From assembly GCA_009841255.1 (NCBI GenBank), contig VXMD01000049.1, forward strand, positions 1 through 64,000: DNA of 64,000 nt, given 5' to 3'. This DNA is from Candidatus Poribacteria bacterium (GTDB lineage Bacteria > Poribacteria > WGA-4E > WGA-3G). The translations under genes and the position numbers were made by a program. The notes under the pieces are model-generated. The model was not told the DNA's origin and did no database searches. It saw only the letters and a list, made by a program, of their open reading frames with translations. Shown here in pieces: positions 51,574 through 60,635 of the stretch. Numbering within the stretch: position 1 is the stretch's first letter; each line of letters begins with the position of its first letter.

Positions 51574-53646
51574 TTAAAATGCGCGGATCACCTTAGCAAC
51601 GAAACGCTGTTTGAATTCCGAGGCATTCGGATCGCCGAGGATAATGAAAAAGTCGGTGCCGGCATAGCCCGAGCGGCGCAATGCGAAGTAGATATTAACG
51701 CCTTCTACTTGCAAGATTAATCGGCTACCGAGGCTTAAGGCGGGACTGAAGTCATAAGTGAGGGTGAATATCTGTTGGTAACGTCTCTCAAAATGCCACT
51801 GGATTCGTGAGGAGAGTCCTGCAGTGAATCCGTAGGCACGGAGGTTTAGATTTCCGCTGATGCGATGAATCGTCTCGCCTGCCTGTTGACCCCAATTGTA
51901 GGTAATACCAACATTATTGAACCTGTCAGAAGCACGCGCACGGAACCCGATGCTGAAAACACTATCTCTGAATTCTTCAAATTGCCCGCCCCTCCAGCCA
52001 GCGGCAAGTGCATAGTCGCTATGCGTTAGGATAAGTGAAGATACATAGAAGTCACGCCGGAAGATATCACCTTCGTAGGTATTAGAGATCTGGCTTTGGA
52101 TAGAAGCGGATACTCTGCGGAAGAATCCTTCACGCCATTCGTTTTTGATGAAGGTACCCAAACCTACGCCGCGGTAGCCGGTGAAGGGCAGATAACCGAG
52201 TCTATTAACGAGATCCGGATCCACAAAAAATGCGGATAGGTAGTGTTGGAAGAGCAATCCGTTGTAGCCAAAACTAATGAATCCATTCCCCCCATCCGAT
52301 TCCTCTGCCCAAGTTTGGGTGAGGTTAGAACCCACTGAAAATTTACCGTGACGTACATCTCCAGAAAGATAACCTACATTGTTCAATCCAGTGTCACGGT
52401 GATGATGCGAAAGGAATGCCGCGCTGATATTGGATGTTGCCGTTAGGGATTGAGAGGCTTGAAGAATAACGTTCTGGTTGTTTCGGTGATAGGTGCCTAA
52501 GGTACCGATAGAGGTATTTTTCCCGATTTTCCCAAAGAGTTTAAATCCTCCATCCATATCCACTATTCGCCGCGAATGGAACAGGCGACCGAGGCGGTAG
52601 ACATTACCGCCTTCCGAGAAGAACGGACGGCGATCGGGTACGTAGCGTTCTCCATAAGAGAAGTCGATACCTTCTACAGCCTGTTCAATATTGTCAAAAT
52701 CAGGGTTTGCTGTGCCGATGAGTCGCAGTTGTGGGGTAACCTCATAACGGATGTCTGCGCCTGCACGGGCAGTATATTCCCTTCGCGACCGGGAGGTCGC
52801 TCCTACAGAAGTTTCCGTTTCACTGATGCCCCCAATCAGATAGGGTAACACTTTGAGTTCACGTTTTCGAGGGGGTGGTAGCACATCGATCCAATGCCCA
52901 TCGTTCTCGCGAAACTCATTTACTCCTAAATTACACCACCAAGAGCGTTCTCCGGTGCGCTGTTGCAGTCTGTCAACGTTGATACCCATTCGAACGGGTT
53001 GAATTGTGTGGGGGTAATCCAGCATCTGCCACGGAATTTCCATCTCTACAATCCATCCGTCTTCTACAATCCGCGCAGCGGTTTTCCATAGTCCAATCCA
53101 TTCACTTTTCTCGGCGCGTCCCGTAGCGAGATGTGCGTATTTCGTGCCGAGCGGATTTACGATGAAGAAATTTCTGTCCGAAAACTGATGGGTGTGAAAT
53201 GGGTCAAGACTGAAGGAGACCCAGTCCTCTCCGCGGATTCGCGTCTGGTCTTTGGTTTGGCGCGCCACAATTTTGTCGGGCATATCATCGTAGAGATGAA
53301 GTCCAACGTAGATGGCTGTGTCTGTATAAACGAGACGACCGATGGATTGATTCTTCGCGGGTTTTTCGGTACGTTGGTCGGTGAAACCGATGGCTTGCGG
53401 CGCGTCTTGCCAGCAGGCATCGCCGAGAACACCGTCAATGGTAGGAGGTTGATCTGTTTTGACGGCGGGGAGTTCTTTCTGCACAGTCTGCGCGTTTTCA
53501 ACTGCCGAAGTTTGTAAGCTTGTGATTAAGATAAACGATAGTATGATGAACAATACCATCGTGCAATTTTTCTGTTTTACCTGTTCGTTTATGACACACT
53601 CGTGCGCTGTACGCACTTTTGCCGTTGTCAACTCCGGTATTTTCAT
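51574..53646 (-). CDS. DUF5916/carbohydrate-binding family 9-like outer membrane protein
   Basis: About 690 residues. A signal peptide with an unusually long n-region (about 28 residues before VLFIILSFILITSLQTSA) is followed by a CBM9-like domain (PPTIDGVLGDACWQDA, then TDTAIYVGLHLYDD, EDWVSFSLDPF). The C-terminal 350 residues are a DUF5916-type beta barrel ending in a terminal strand with Phe (VAKVIRAF), as expected for the outer membrane. Start ATG 53646 has GGAGGAG 8 nt upstream. A REP-like repeat (GGAGCGACCTCCCGGTCGCGA) lies within the coding sequence near 52776-52805. Confidence 0.83.
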   Translation of the reverse strand: MKIPELTTAKVRTAHECVINEQVKQKNCTMVLFIILSFILITSLQTSAVENAQTVQKELPAVKTDQPPTIDGVLGDACWQDAPQAIGFTDQRTEKPAKNQSIGRLVYTDTAIYVGLHLYDDMPDKIVARQTKDQTRIRGEDWVSFSLDPFHTHQFSDRNFFIVNPLGTKYAHLATGRAEKSEWIGLWKTAARIVEDGWIVEMEIPWQMLDYPHTIQPVRMGINVDRLQQRTGERSWWCNLGVNEFRENDGHWIDVLPPPRKRELKVLPYLIGGISETETSVGATSRSRREYTARAGADIRYEVTPQLRLIGTANPDFDNIEQAVEGIDFSYGERYVPDRRPFFSEGGNVYRLGRLFHSRRIVDMDGGFKLFGKIGKNTSIGTLGTYHRNNQNVILQASQSLTATSNISAAFLSHHHRDTGLNNVGYLSGDVRHGKFSVGSNLTQTWAEESDGGNGFISFGYNGLLFQHYLSAFFVDPDLVNRLGYLPFTGYRGVGLGTFIKNEWREGFFRRVSASIQSQISNTYEGDIFRRDFYVSSLILTHSDYALAAGWRGGQFEEFRDSVFSIGFRARASDRFNNVGITYNWGQQAGETIHRISGNLNLRAYGFTAGLSSRIQWHFERRYQQIFTLTYDFSPALSLGSRLILQVEGVNIYFALRRSGYAGTDFFIILGDPNASEFKQRFVAKVIRAF

Positions 53647-53755
53647 CAATTAAACTCCTCCGATCCAGAATATCTTTAAAAATTGACTTCACAATGTGAT
53701 GAGGATTAAGAATCAAATTCTTAATCCTCATCAAAGCCTTTTAAGCTGGCTATAC

Positions 53756-56011
53756 TTACTGCTCTTGGTCCTCTTCCGACGATTTCGACAAATGTTCATC
53801 AAACCAAAAAAGCACCCGTTGCCAATAATCAGCCACATTGGGATAACGCCAATTTGTGACTTGTGAATGTCCTTCACCCTCATATCGCGCGAAAACGGCT
53901 TTTTTTCCAAGTCTACGCAAACCAGAGAACATTTCTCCTGCCTGTGGAACAGCCGGAACACCGTCTAAGGCACCAACAACTAACAACAGCGGTGTCTCCA
54001 CCTTGTCAAGGAAAAAGATCGGTGAGTTTTCAATATACCGATCCCGGAATTCCCAAAGCGACCCACCCATTTTGCCTTGTTCTTTTTCCGCCCAGTGAAT
54101 CCACTGACTATCTCCTTCTTCCGTCAAATGCCCATAGAAACTGATTAGATTCGCGAGCGGGGCACTACTGACAGCTGCACTAAACCTTGATGTCTGTGTA
54201 ATCAGAGCGTTGACGCAGTAACCTCCGTAACTATGCCCCATTATTCCTAAACGGCTGGGATCGGCAATTCCCATATCAATTAGCGTATCTATACCAGAGA
54301 GCACCATCTCCGCTAACTCTTGGATCGGCGCATTCGTTTCCATAGGGGTATCGGGAAGAAAGACGACGTAATCTTGGTTCGTTAGCAGAAAATTGCCCCC
54401 ATAGTGATCCGTACCGAAATCGTTAAATTGATATGAGAGAAAAGAACCACCGTAGACCTGCGTAATTAATGGGTAGCGTTTGCCTTCTACATAGTCTCGT
54501 GGAAACAGCAAGGCACCTCTGAGGTTTTTTCCAGAAGGGGTCTGCCAAGTGACGAATTGAGAAGTCCCAAGTCGTTCTGTTTCAATGTTTGGGTTCAGTC
54601 GAGTGAGTTGCCGTGGATTTTGAAAGTCGGCATCCGCTACCCACACATCGGGCGCGTGATTTACGTCCTCAATGCTGTAGAAAATATCTCCCGTTTGAGG
54701 TGCAACATCCATGTTTCTACCCATAGGATTATAATTACGCTTTTCCTGAACCAGTCGTGTAATCTCGCGCGTTTTCAGGTTGACGCGATGAAAGCCGTGC
54801 TGTTCGCTGTTTGAATGGACCATATGAATGTATATTGATTCGGCACCGTCTGACGACCAAACAGTGCTCGCTTCCACTTGTCGAACAATCCGAACAACAC
54901 GTCCATCAAATCCGTCTGTCAGTTTTTCAATAGTCCGATTGGCGATGGTAATTTGCCAGAGATCGCCGCGGGCGACACAAAACAGGTGTTTACTATCTGA
55001 ACTCCACAAAGGCGGATGCGAACTATTTGTCAGTTCAATATCGGTGTCTTGGGTGAGATTCAATCGGCTACCGTCAACTGTCGAAATGAGCAAAAGTTCA
55101 TCTTTGGCAACCTTATTCTCTGTCGGAAACGCAACGTAGCGACCATCTGGCGACCAAGTAAACAAACGTCCCCATCCAGATTTCAGCGAGTCAGCAAGTA
55201 ATTTCGGAGCCCCTCCATTTAGCGGCGAAAGATAGAGTTCGTAAAGGAGTTGAGCGTTACTTTCTAACCCTTGAAAACTCGTAAACGCCGCGGTTGCTCC
55301 ATTAGGGGCAACACGGATACCAGATGGATAGAGTCCCTGCGCTAACGTTTCGACTTCCCCTGTATCAACCCTTATCATCCCAAGGTCTGCGCGATATTGC
55401 GCATCAAACCAGGAAGTCCGCCGCGGTCGAAATTCACTTTCCGGTTGTCCAGCAATAGGACTGGTAAAGACTGTTACCGATGCCTTTTCCTTGTCTGGAG
55501 GTGCTTTTTCATCTGTCTCTACTGCCGAATGCAGCCTAAGGATGATGCGCGTTCCATCGGGTGTCCAGAGGGGTGGCAACGCCATCGACAAAAACGGTTG
55601 AATCCTAACATCACTCGCGAGCCACGGTTCATCTTCGTCGACCTCCCATATCCACAATTGGGCTGTTTTATGCTTATCGGAATAAAAAGCCAATCTTTTT
55701 CCATCCGGTGACCATGCAGGTCTATAACTCGTCCCCCAATTTGGAGTAAGATTTCGCGATTCACCACTCTGAACATTGATAATCCAAATTTCACTACCTT
55801 CTTGCAAGCCGGCTAAGCCGGTTGGAAGATATGTATCATTTTCCGCTCCTACGCGTTTTCTGGAATAACTTTGAACAGCAACAGCAAGTTGTGTCCCATC
55901 CGGTGAAACAGCAATTGGATCGAATAAAGTGAGGAGTTCTATTGAGAGAATGTCCTCAATACTTCTAAAAAGGTCGGTGTGCCTCATCTCTTTGCCCCTA
56001 TGTTGGTTCAT
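53756..56011 (-). CDS. S9 prolyl oligopeptidase-family peptidase
   Basis: About 751 residues, cytosolic. N-terminal half: seven-bladed PD40-type propeller (SPDGTQLAVAV, WSPDGKRLAFYS, WSPDGRYVAFP). C-terminal peptidase_S9 domain: nucleophile in GIMGHSYGGYCVN near residue 590, Asp in VVGALDGVPAVPQAGEMF near 677, His in YEGEGHSQVTN near 715. Cleaves short peptides, typically acyl-aminoacyl or dipeptidyl. Start ATG 56011 preferred (AAGGA close upstream; GTG 56023 is the frame's earliest start). It begins about 30 nt after the sigma-FtsZ gene stop and is likely co-transcribed with it. Confidence 0.9.
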   Translation of the reverse strand: MNQHRGKEMRHTDLFRSIEDILSIELLTLFDPIAVSPDGTQLAVAVQSYSRKRVGAENDTYLPTGLAGLQEGSEIWIINVQSGESRNLTPNWGTSYRPAWSPDGKRLAFYSDKHKTAQLWIWEVDEDEPWLASDVRIQPFLSMALPPLWTPDGTRIILRLHSAVETDEKAPPDKEKASVTVFTSPIAGQPESEFRPRRTSWFDAQYRADLGMIRVDTGEVETLAQGLYPSGIRVAPNGATAAFTSFQGLESNAQLLYELYLSPLNGGAPKLLADSLKSGWGRLFTWSPDGRYVAFPTENKVAKDELLLISTVDGSRLNLTQDTDIELTNSSHPPLWSSDSKHLFCVARGDLWQITIANRTIEKLTDGFDGRVVRIVRQVEASTVWSSDGAESIYIHMVHSNSEQHGFHRVNLKTREITRLVQEKRNYNPMGRNMDVAPQTGDIFYSIEDVNHAPDVWVADADFQNPRQLTRLNPNIETERLGTSQFVTWQTPSGKNLRGALLFPRDYVEGKRYPLITQVYGGSFLSYQFNDFGTDHYGGNFLLTNQDYVVFLPDTPMETNAPIQELAEMVLSGIDTLIDMGIADPSRLGIMGHSYGGYCVNALITQTSRFSAAVSSAPLANLISFYGHLTEEGDSQWIHWAEKEQGKMGGSLWEFRDRYIENSPIFFLDKVETPLLLVVGALDGVPAVPQAGEMFSGLRRLGKKAVFARYEGEGHSQVTNWRYPNVADYWQRVLFWFDEHLSKSSEEDQEQ

Positions 56012-56042
56012 CGTGTCCTTCACCTCCGTTTGCTGCCATCAC

Positions 56043-57245
56043 TTACGTGGTGTTAGAATGAAATTCCAAGATGCTTCTTTCAACACTTCGGCGCAGCGTC
56101 TCATCACTTAAATGGAACGCCTCGCGTATTGTCATTGACAGCTTCCCTTTCTGTTCTATCGAATCGAGCAATTGCTGGTTTGATACGACAACGACAGTGT
56201 CAGCATTTTCTTGAATTTCCTGTAGCGACCGTTTCGCTTGTTCGGCGCGACGTTGACCTTCAAAGTTGAATGGACATGTCACAACACCTACAGCCAAAGC
56301 ACCCTGTGCTTGCGCGAGAGATGCAATCAGCGGCGAAGCACCCGCTCCTGTTCCGCCGCCCATACCGGCTATAACAAAAACGATATCCGCGTCCGCAACG
56401 ATGGCGTTGAGCATTTCCCTGTTCTCTTCAGCGGCTCTTCTACCTATCTCTGGATTCGCGCCACAACCAAGCCCTTGGGTGGTGTTAGCACCGATCTGTA
56501 CCGGTGTTGCTTCAGGGTGCTTGTCGAGTGCTTGCTGGTCTGTATTCACGACATAAAATTCAATGTCCGTCAAACCGTCTTCAATCATTCGTTTGACGGC
56601 GTTACCGCCCGCGCCACCGACACCAATAACCTTGATTCTGGTTTGGATGCGTTTGGATGACATAGTTCTCCCTCTTTCCGGTTCGACACCGAACTGCTTG
56701 CGCAAGAGTTCACGTGTCTGTCTTAATTTGGTTTTGATTGTGCCTATCGCCAATCCGAGTTCAGTGTGGATCTCCTTAACGTTCCACAATTCCAGATAGT
56801 ATAGGACCGCAACGCGGCGCACTTTATTCGGGAGATGATGCACGGCTTCCCTTACATCGTCGTAGTGTTCCGTTTCCCTAAAACGTGCGACTGCATCTTG
56901 GTCGATACGATCCGTCAAATCCGCATCACTACAGGGAATGTCATTTCCCGAACGACCGGCAGAAGCGTAGTACCGCTTGCAAGCGTTGTAAGCAATGCGA
57001 TGCACCCATCCACCAAAATTCTCAACACTTCGCAGTCCGCTGATATTTTCCCAGACGGCTCTCCAGACATCCATGAGAATTTCTTCGGCATCACGGGGTT
57101 GTCTCGAATTTGCGATAATCACTTTCCAGATGCGTCGACTATAACGCGACATCAACTCTGCAAATGCCAATTCATCACCGGTTTGTGCAAACCCAATCAG
57201 TTCTTCATCTGTCAGATTGATGTGCGTTGATAGACCGTATTGCAT
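56043..57245 (-). CDS. ECF sigma factor fused to a truncated FtsZ GTPase domain
   Basis: A 400-residue protein. Residues 1-185 are an ECF sigma factor: region 2 (AFAELMSRYSRRIWKV, DAEEILMDVWRAVWENI, FGGWVHRIAYNACKRY) and region 4 (LPNKVRRVAVLYYLELWNV, GLAIGTIKTKLRQ). From Met195 (56663) it is FtsZ: IKVIGVGGAGGNAV, VVNTDQQAL, GLGCGANPEIG, tubulin signature GMGGGTGAGASP, VGVVTCPFNFEG, VVVVSNQQLL. It stops after AFHLSDETLRRSVE, before the T7 synergy loop, so it can probably bind GTP on one face but lacks the catalytic loop and C-terminal domain. AGAGGGAG stands before the internal ATG. Confidence 0.88.
   Translation of the reverse strand: MQYGLSTHINLTDEELIGFAQTGDELAFAELMSRYSRRIWKVIIANSRQPRDAEEILMDVWRAVWENISGLRSVENFGGWVHRIAYNACKRYYASAGRSGNDIPCSDADLTDRIDQDAVARFRETEHYDDVREAVHHLPNKVRRVAVLYYLELWNVKEIHTELGLAIGTIKTKLRQTRELLRKQFGVEPERGRTMSSKRIQTRIKVIGVGGAGGNAVKRMIEDGLTDIEFYVVNTDQQALDKHPEATPVQIGANTTQGLGCGANPEIGRRAAEENREMLNAIVADADIVFVIAGMGGGTGAGASPLIASLAQAQGALAVGVVTCPFNFEGQRRAEQAKRSLQEIQENADTVVVVSNQQLLDSIEQKGKLSMTIREAFHLSDETLRRSVERSILEFHSNTT
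56663..56675 (-). promoter_or_regulatory. Internal ribosome-binding site at the sigma/FtsZ junction
   Basis: GAGGGAG, 4 nt, in-frame ATG (residue 195, MSSKRIQTRIK). This is a better Shine-Dalgarno than that of the sigma start itself at 57245, which has only a weak GGA. Confidence 0.6.
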
Positions 57246-57349
57246 AAACAGTTTCCAATTAGATTTTAACCTAGAGAGTGGACTTTTTCGGGAGGCGGTT
57301 TAAAAAAAGCAAAAATCACTGTATTTTTCGCTACACCTCTCATAGTGAC

Positions 57350-58789
57350 CTATACCTCCGAACGCAGGAAGACGAGGAATGCCCCTGAAAGAGATATACC
57401 GAGCAGTAAAATGAGTAACAGCATATCTATTATAGCGGGATTGAGCGTATCTTGGAAAGTTACCCTATCCTCAAACATCGGAATAGCCTCCGGTAAGACG
57501 GACTTTTCCGACATGCCTTTCCGGATACCGATGAAGTGAAGGCTTTCTGGATCCGCCCGATCCATTTCAACGATGAAGTTTCGGAACTGTCGGATATGAA
57601 GGCGGCAGTGTTCTAAGAATTGCAAATGGCGATTAAAACCGGTACCCGCCATGGACTCAAGGGCATATTGGACAACCGCTGCAGGGGAACACCGGGTTAT
57701 CCGTCTTGCGTGCAAGACTTGGGCACTTTGCGCCGCGAGATGCTGGCGGCTCAACCGCTCCCGAATCTCCATGTCTTTGTTAACGAACTCCTGTTGGATG
57801 TCCAATTCTGAAGTATCTACCCCTGCGACTTCCTTTTGCGAGGTTTCAGCCGATTGACGGCGCTCTCTTTTGCTCAAGAAATCGCTCCTAATTTGGTCGA
57901 AGGCAGCCCCTTTTGTCATCTGAAATTGATGGTGTGTTTGAATCGAAGGCATCCATCTTGTGGAGAGTGTGCCGAGGGTTGATGGCATAAACACGACGAC
58001 AGTCACCCAAATAAGCAACAGAACAACGAGACTTAACCGACTTTCTCGGGTCATAGCGGAGATGATAAGCCCAATTGCCACAAAGATACCAGCATAGCAA
58101 GAAGCAATCAGCACGATGAGTCCCAAACGTCCCCAGTCCGTTCCACTGAGCTGCGTCCAACTTTCCGCAGAAATGATGGCGAGATTGAACAACACGGCAC
58201 AATAGAAGGCGATGAGGACTGTGATGAAGGAGCCGAGGAATTTACCGACCAACAGGGCAGGTCGCGAAATCGAATTTGCAAGGCACAGCCGCAGCGTCCC
58301 GCGTTCTCGTTCCCCAGAGAGCGCGTCAAAGGTAAACAGGAGCGGAATGAAAGAGAGCAGATAGGTCACAATAAAGACCCAATCGATCACCGTGGCAGTG
58401 GGACGAAGATTACTGATCGCCTCCATATTCAGACGTGGGACACCCAGCGACCAGATATAGCTCAGGCCATATAACCGCCAGAAGCCACCACTCACGCTTT
58501 CGTCCGGTAGCAACGCCTCCCCGCCCTCAGCAATGAAGGCAAGGGATGAAGGACGTTTGTAAAGTTTACCGGGACCCTTTTGCAGTAGCGCATATAACTC
58601 CGTTCGGGATTTCAACTCGGCCTGAGAGGCGTTAACCTTCTCGGAATACTTTCGAACCCGTTCCGGATGGGTCTGAAGATGCACAACGGCGTTGGTTACC
58701 ATTAATGCCACGAGGATGAACGTGGTTAAGGCGAATCGGAGACTCGTGAGATGGTCTAAAAGTTCGCGTGTTACAATATGCCAAACCAT
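57350..58789 (-). CDS. ABC-2 type transporter permease (first of pair)
   Basis: A 479-residue permease of the ABC-2/DUF3526-like type: one N-terminal helix (FALTTFILVALMVTNAVVHL), a long extracytoplasmic segment, then helices in the middle (VFIVTYLLSFIPLLFTFDAL, FLGSFITVLIAFYCAVLFN, LIVLIASCYAGIFVAIGL, LVVLLLIWVTVVVFMP) and one at the end. SGERERGTLRLCLANSISRP is the conserved cytoplasmic coupling segment. The start is ATG 58789 after an RBS repeat. It pairs with the similar gene at 58952. No cognate ATPase is adjacent. Confidence 0.82.
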   Translation of the reverse strand: MVWHIVTRELLDHLTSLRFALTTFILVALMVTNAVVHLQTHPERVRKYSEKVNASQAELKSRTELYALLQKGPGKLYKRPSSLAFIAEGGEALLPDESVSGGFWRLYGLSYIWSLGVPRLNMEAISNLRPTATVIDWVFIVTYLLSFIPLLFTFDALSGERERGTLRLCLANSISRPALLVGKFLGSFITVLIAFYCAVLFNLAIISAESWTQLSGTDWGRLGLIVLIASCYAGIFVAIGLIISAMTRESRLSLVVLLLIWVTVVVFMPSTLGTLSTRWMPSIQTHHQFQMTKGAAFDQIRSDFLSKRERRQSAETSQKEVAGVDTSELDIQQEFVNKDMEIRERLSRQHLAAQSAQVLHARRITRCSPAAVVQYALESMAGTGFNRHLQFLEHCRLHIRQFRNFIVEMDRADPESLHFIGIRKGMSEKSVLPEAIPMFEDRVTFQDTLNPAIIDMLLLILLLGISLSGAFLVFLRSEV

Positions 58790-58900
58790 TTCTTTAATGT
58801 TCCTTGCGGTTCGGTCAGAGCAGTTTGTGGAAAGAACGATTTCCCCCGTATATCCAGCCCGCCCGCTGGTTGGGCTTACATGCCTTGGATTCACTGGTTG
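58790..58900 (-). repeat. Dispersed RBS-carrying repeat, copy 11
   Basis: Minus-strand CCGAACCGCAAGGA plus AT-rich stretch directly before the ATG at 58789. The distal part has GGATATACGGGG, as in other copies. Confidence 0.65.
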
Positions 58901-58951
58901 AACCTAATCCCAAACCGACTAAAAATCGATGGCTGAAATCCAACAACGATT

Positions 58952-60514
58952 CTATACTTCAACTTTGATAAAAACCAAAAACGCCGCCATGAATAGGGCG
59001 ATATTGGCGCATAACAGCAAAAACAGTTCAGGTAGGGCGCGCTGGGCGTTGATGCCAATTTCTGCTCGCTCAAAGTGAAAACGAGGTAGGATCGACCAGT
59101 CTATATCCCCTTGATTCGGGGCAAACCACTGCTGGCTCGCGAATGCATCTCTCTCATGAAAGGTGTCAATGAGGGTGCGGCGATACGCCTGGGCGGTTTG
59201 GATATAATCCACCATGCTGGCTAAATCGGTCCCTGCCCACGCAGCAGTGGCAAACGTATAAAGACCCGCCGGGCTGAACTTCATGAGACGCGCATCCCAG
59301 TGTGCTTGTCGGAGGGAGGTCTGTGCTACTAACTGCTGGCCGACGAAACTGACCTCTTCGGCATTCCGGATTTGCAGGGGGGCGGCGAATTCATAATAAT
59401 GGTGCAAGTGTGGCACTAAAGGGTGCGTTACATCTTTCAATTCAAGGTTAACCCGAGGGAAATCCCCAAGAAAAAAATATCCTGCTCCACTAAAGAGACC
59501 TGAAAACGCTTCAGAATCCGAAAATATCGGAGGCTCACCCTTAAGCGGACTATTGGCTAAGAACCGGTGTCGTTCTCGATCTGCCGCTTCCCGAATCTGC
59601 GATATTTGCTGCTCGGCGGATCTTTTTTCTCCACGTATGTCACCCTCTGGATTTAGAGCAAATCGACTCCAGTTTGGATAGACGAGTACCAAAATCACCC
59701 ATAAAAACATACAGAGCATCAGAGATGTAGCGGCACGGCGGGTTATTGTGGAAACAAGCAAACCGATCAGATAGAAAACTGACAGATAGACGACTGTCGT
59801 CAAAACAATGCCGCCGATTCGCAGAAAATCGTCTCCAGTGAATTGTAAGGCGCGCGCGAAGGAACACTGAATCAGTGCGAGCAATAGACTCATCAACACG
59901 GGGAGTAGCAGGCAAACCATCGCCGCAATATATTTGGCAAACAGCACATTTCCGCGCCCGATGGGGTGTGAGAGCACCAAACGCAAGGTACCGGTCTCCC
60001 AATCCCCCGCAATCGCATCATAAGCGAAAAGCAGGGCGATCAGACTCAACACAACCTGAAAGATAAAGACCAGATCTATCTGTGAAAAGAGATGCAGATA
60101 CGGATTATTTATACCGAGGGGTGCGCCTGGGCTTGAAACGGACGGGGCGCTGCCAAACGCCCACTGTTCTTCCTCGGGTCTGACATCAACGAGGGGGTTT
60201 GAGAGGGCTGGCACGCTGTCAAACGCTATGTCAAGGTCGCTACCAAAACGTGTTTCTAAGCCGGCACTAAAGAGACTTAGGGGGTTCGGAGGACGTTGCA
60301 CCTTTAACTTTAAGATCGAATAGGTGGGGGTTGCATCGACCGTCTCGCGATTCACGGCTTCTTTCTGATTATAGTCGGCGAGACGTTCTTCGTGTGCACC
60401 GATTAAGACAAACGTATTGGCAACGACAAGCAGGACCGTAATGATGACCGCCGCAAAAAAACGCGCACTCATCAGATGAATCAACAGTTCTTGGCGTATC
60501 AGCGTCCGGAACAT
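58952..60514 (-). CDS. ABC-2 type transporter permease (second of pair)
   Basis: A 520-residue paralogue in architecture of the gene at 57350-58789: N-terminal helix (FFAAVIITVLLVVANTFVLI), long external domain, FQVVLSLIALLFAYDAI, the coupling segment AGDWETGTLRLVLSHPIGRG, several helices and a C-terminal helix (ELFLLLCANIALFMAAFLVF). Together the two probably form a heterodimeric ABC-2 export channel that needs an unlinked ATPase. AAGGA lies 6 nt before ATG. It starts 34 nt after the sigma/beta-clamp gene, so they are likely co-transcribed. Confidence 0.82.
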   Translation of the reverse strand: MFRTLIRQELLIHLMSARFFAAVIITVLLVVANTFVLIGAHEERLADYNQKEAVNRETVDATPTYSILKLKVQRPPNPLSLFSAGLETRFGSDLDIAFDSVPALSNPLVDVRPEEEQWAFGSAPSVSSPGAPLGINNPYLHLFSQIDLVFIFQVVLSLIALLFAYDAIAGDWETGTLRLVLSHPIGRGNVLFAKYIAAMVCLLLPVLMSLLLALIQCSFARALQFTGDDFLRIGGIVLTTVVYLSVFYLIGLLVSTITRRAATSLMLCMFLWVILVLVYPNWSRFALNPEGDIRGEKRSAEQQISQIREAADRERHRFLANSPLKGEPPIFSDSEAFSGLFSGAGYFFLGDFPRVNLELKDVTHPLVPHLHHYYEFAAPLQIRNAEEVSFVGQQLVAQTSLRQAHWDARLMKFSPAGLYTFATAAWAGTDLASMVDYIQTAQAYRRTLIDTFHERDAFASQQWFAPNQGDIDWSILPRFHFERAEIGINAQRALPELFLLLCANIALFMAAFLVFIKVEV

Positions 60515-60543
60515 CGTTTTTCCTTAGGAGGTGCTTAGGATTG

Positions 60544-60635
60544 CAAGCTCATCGGCATGATGAGGCAGATATGTCCTTCCTCACCCAGTCCAAGCTCATC
60601 GGCATGATGAGGCAGATATGTCCTTCCTCACCCAG
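60544..60635. repeat. Perfect 47-bp tandem duplication at the end of the sigma/beta-clamp gene
   Basis: A 45-base unit occurs twice with a 47-base period (60544 and 60591), identical in both copies. Because 47 is not a multiple of three, the second copy (in gene direction) is read in a shifted frame, changing the C-terminus of the encoded clamp from MPMSLQS to MPMSLDWVRK and beyond. Confidence 0.9.

Noticed and set aside
56024-56045. Possible missing second half of FtsZ in another frame downstream of the sigma-FtsZ gene
   Set aside because: All frames after the stop lead into the S9 peptidase gene; no NxDFADV-type T7 loop or C-terminal FtsZ domain is present.
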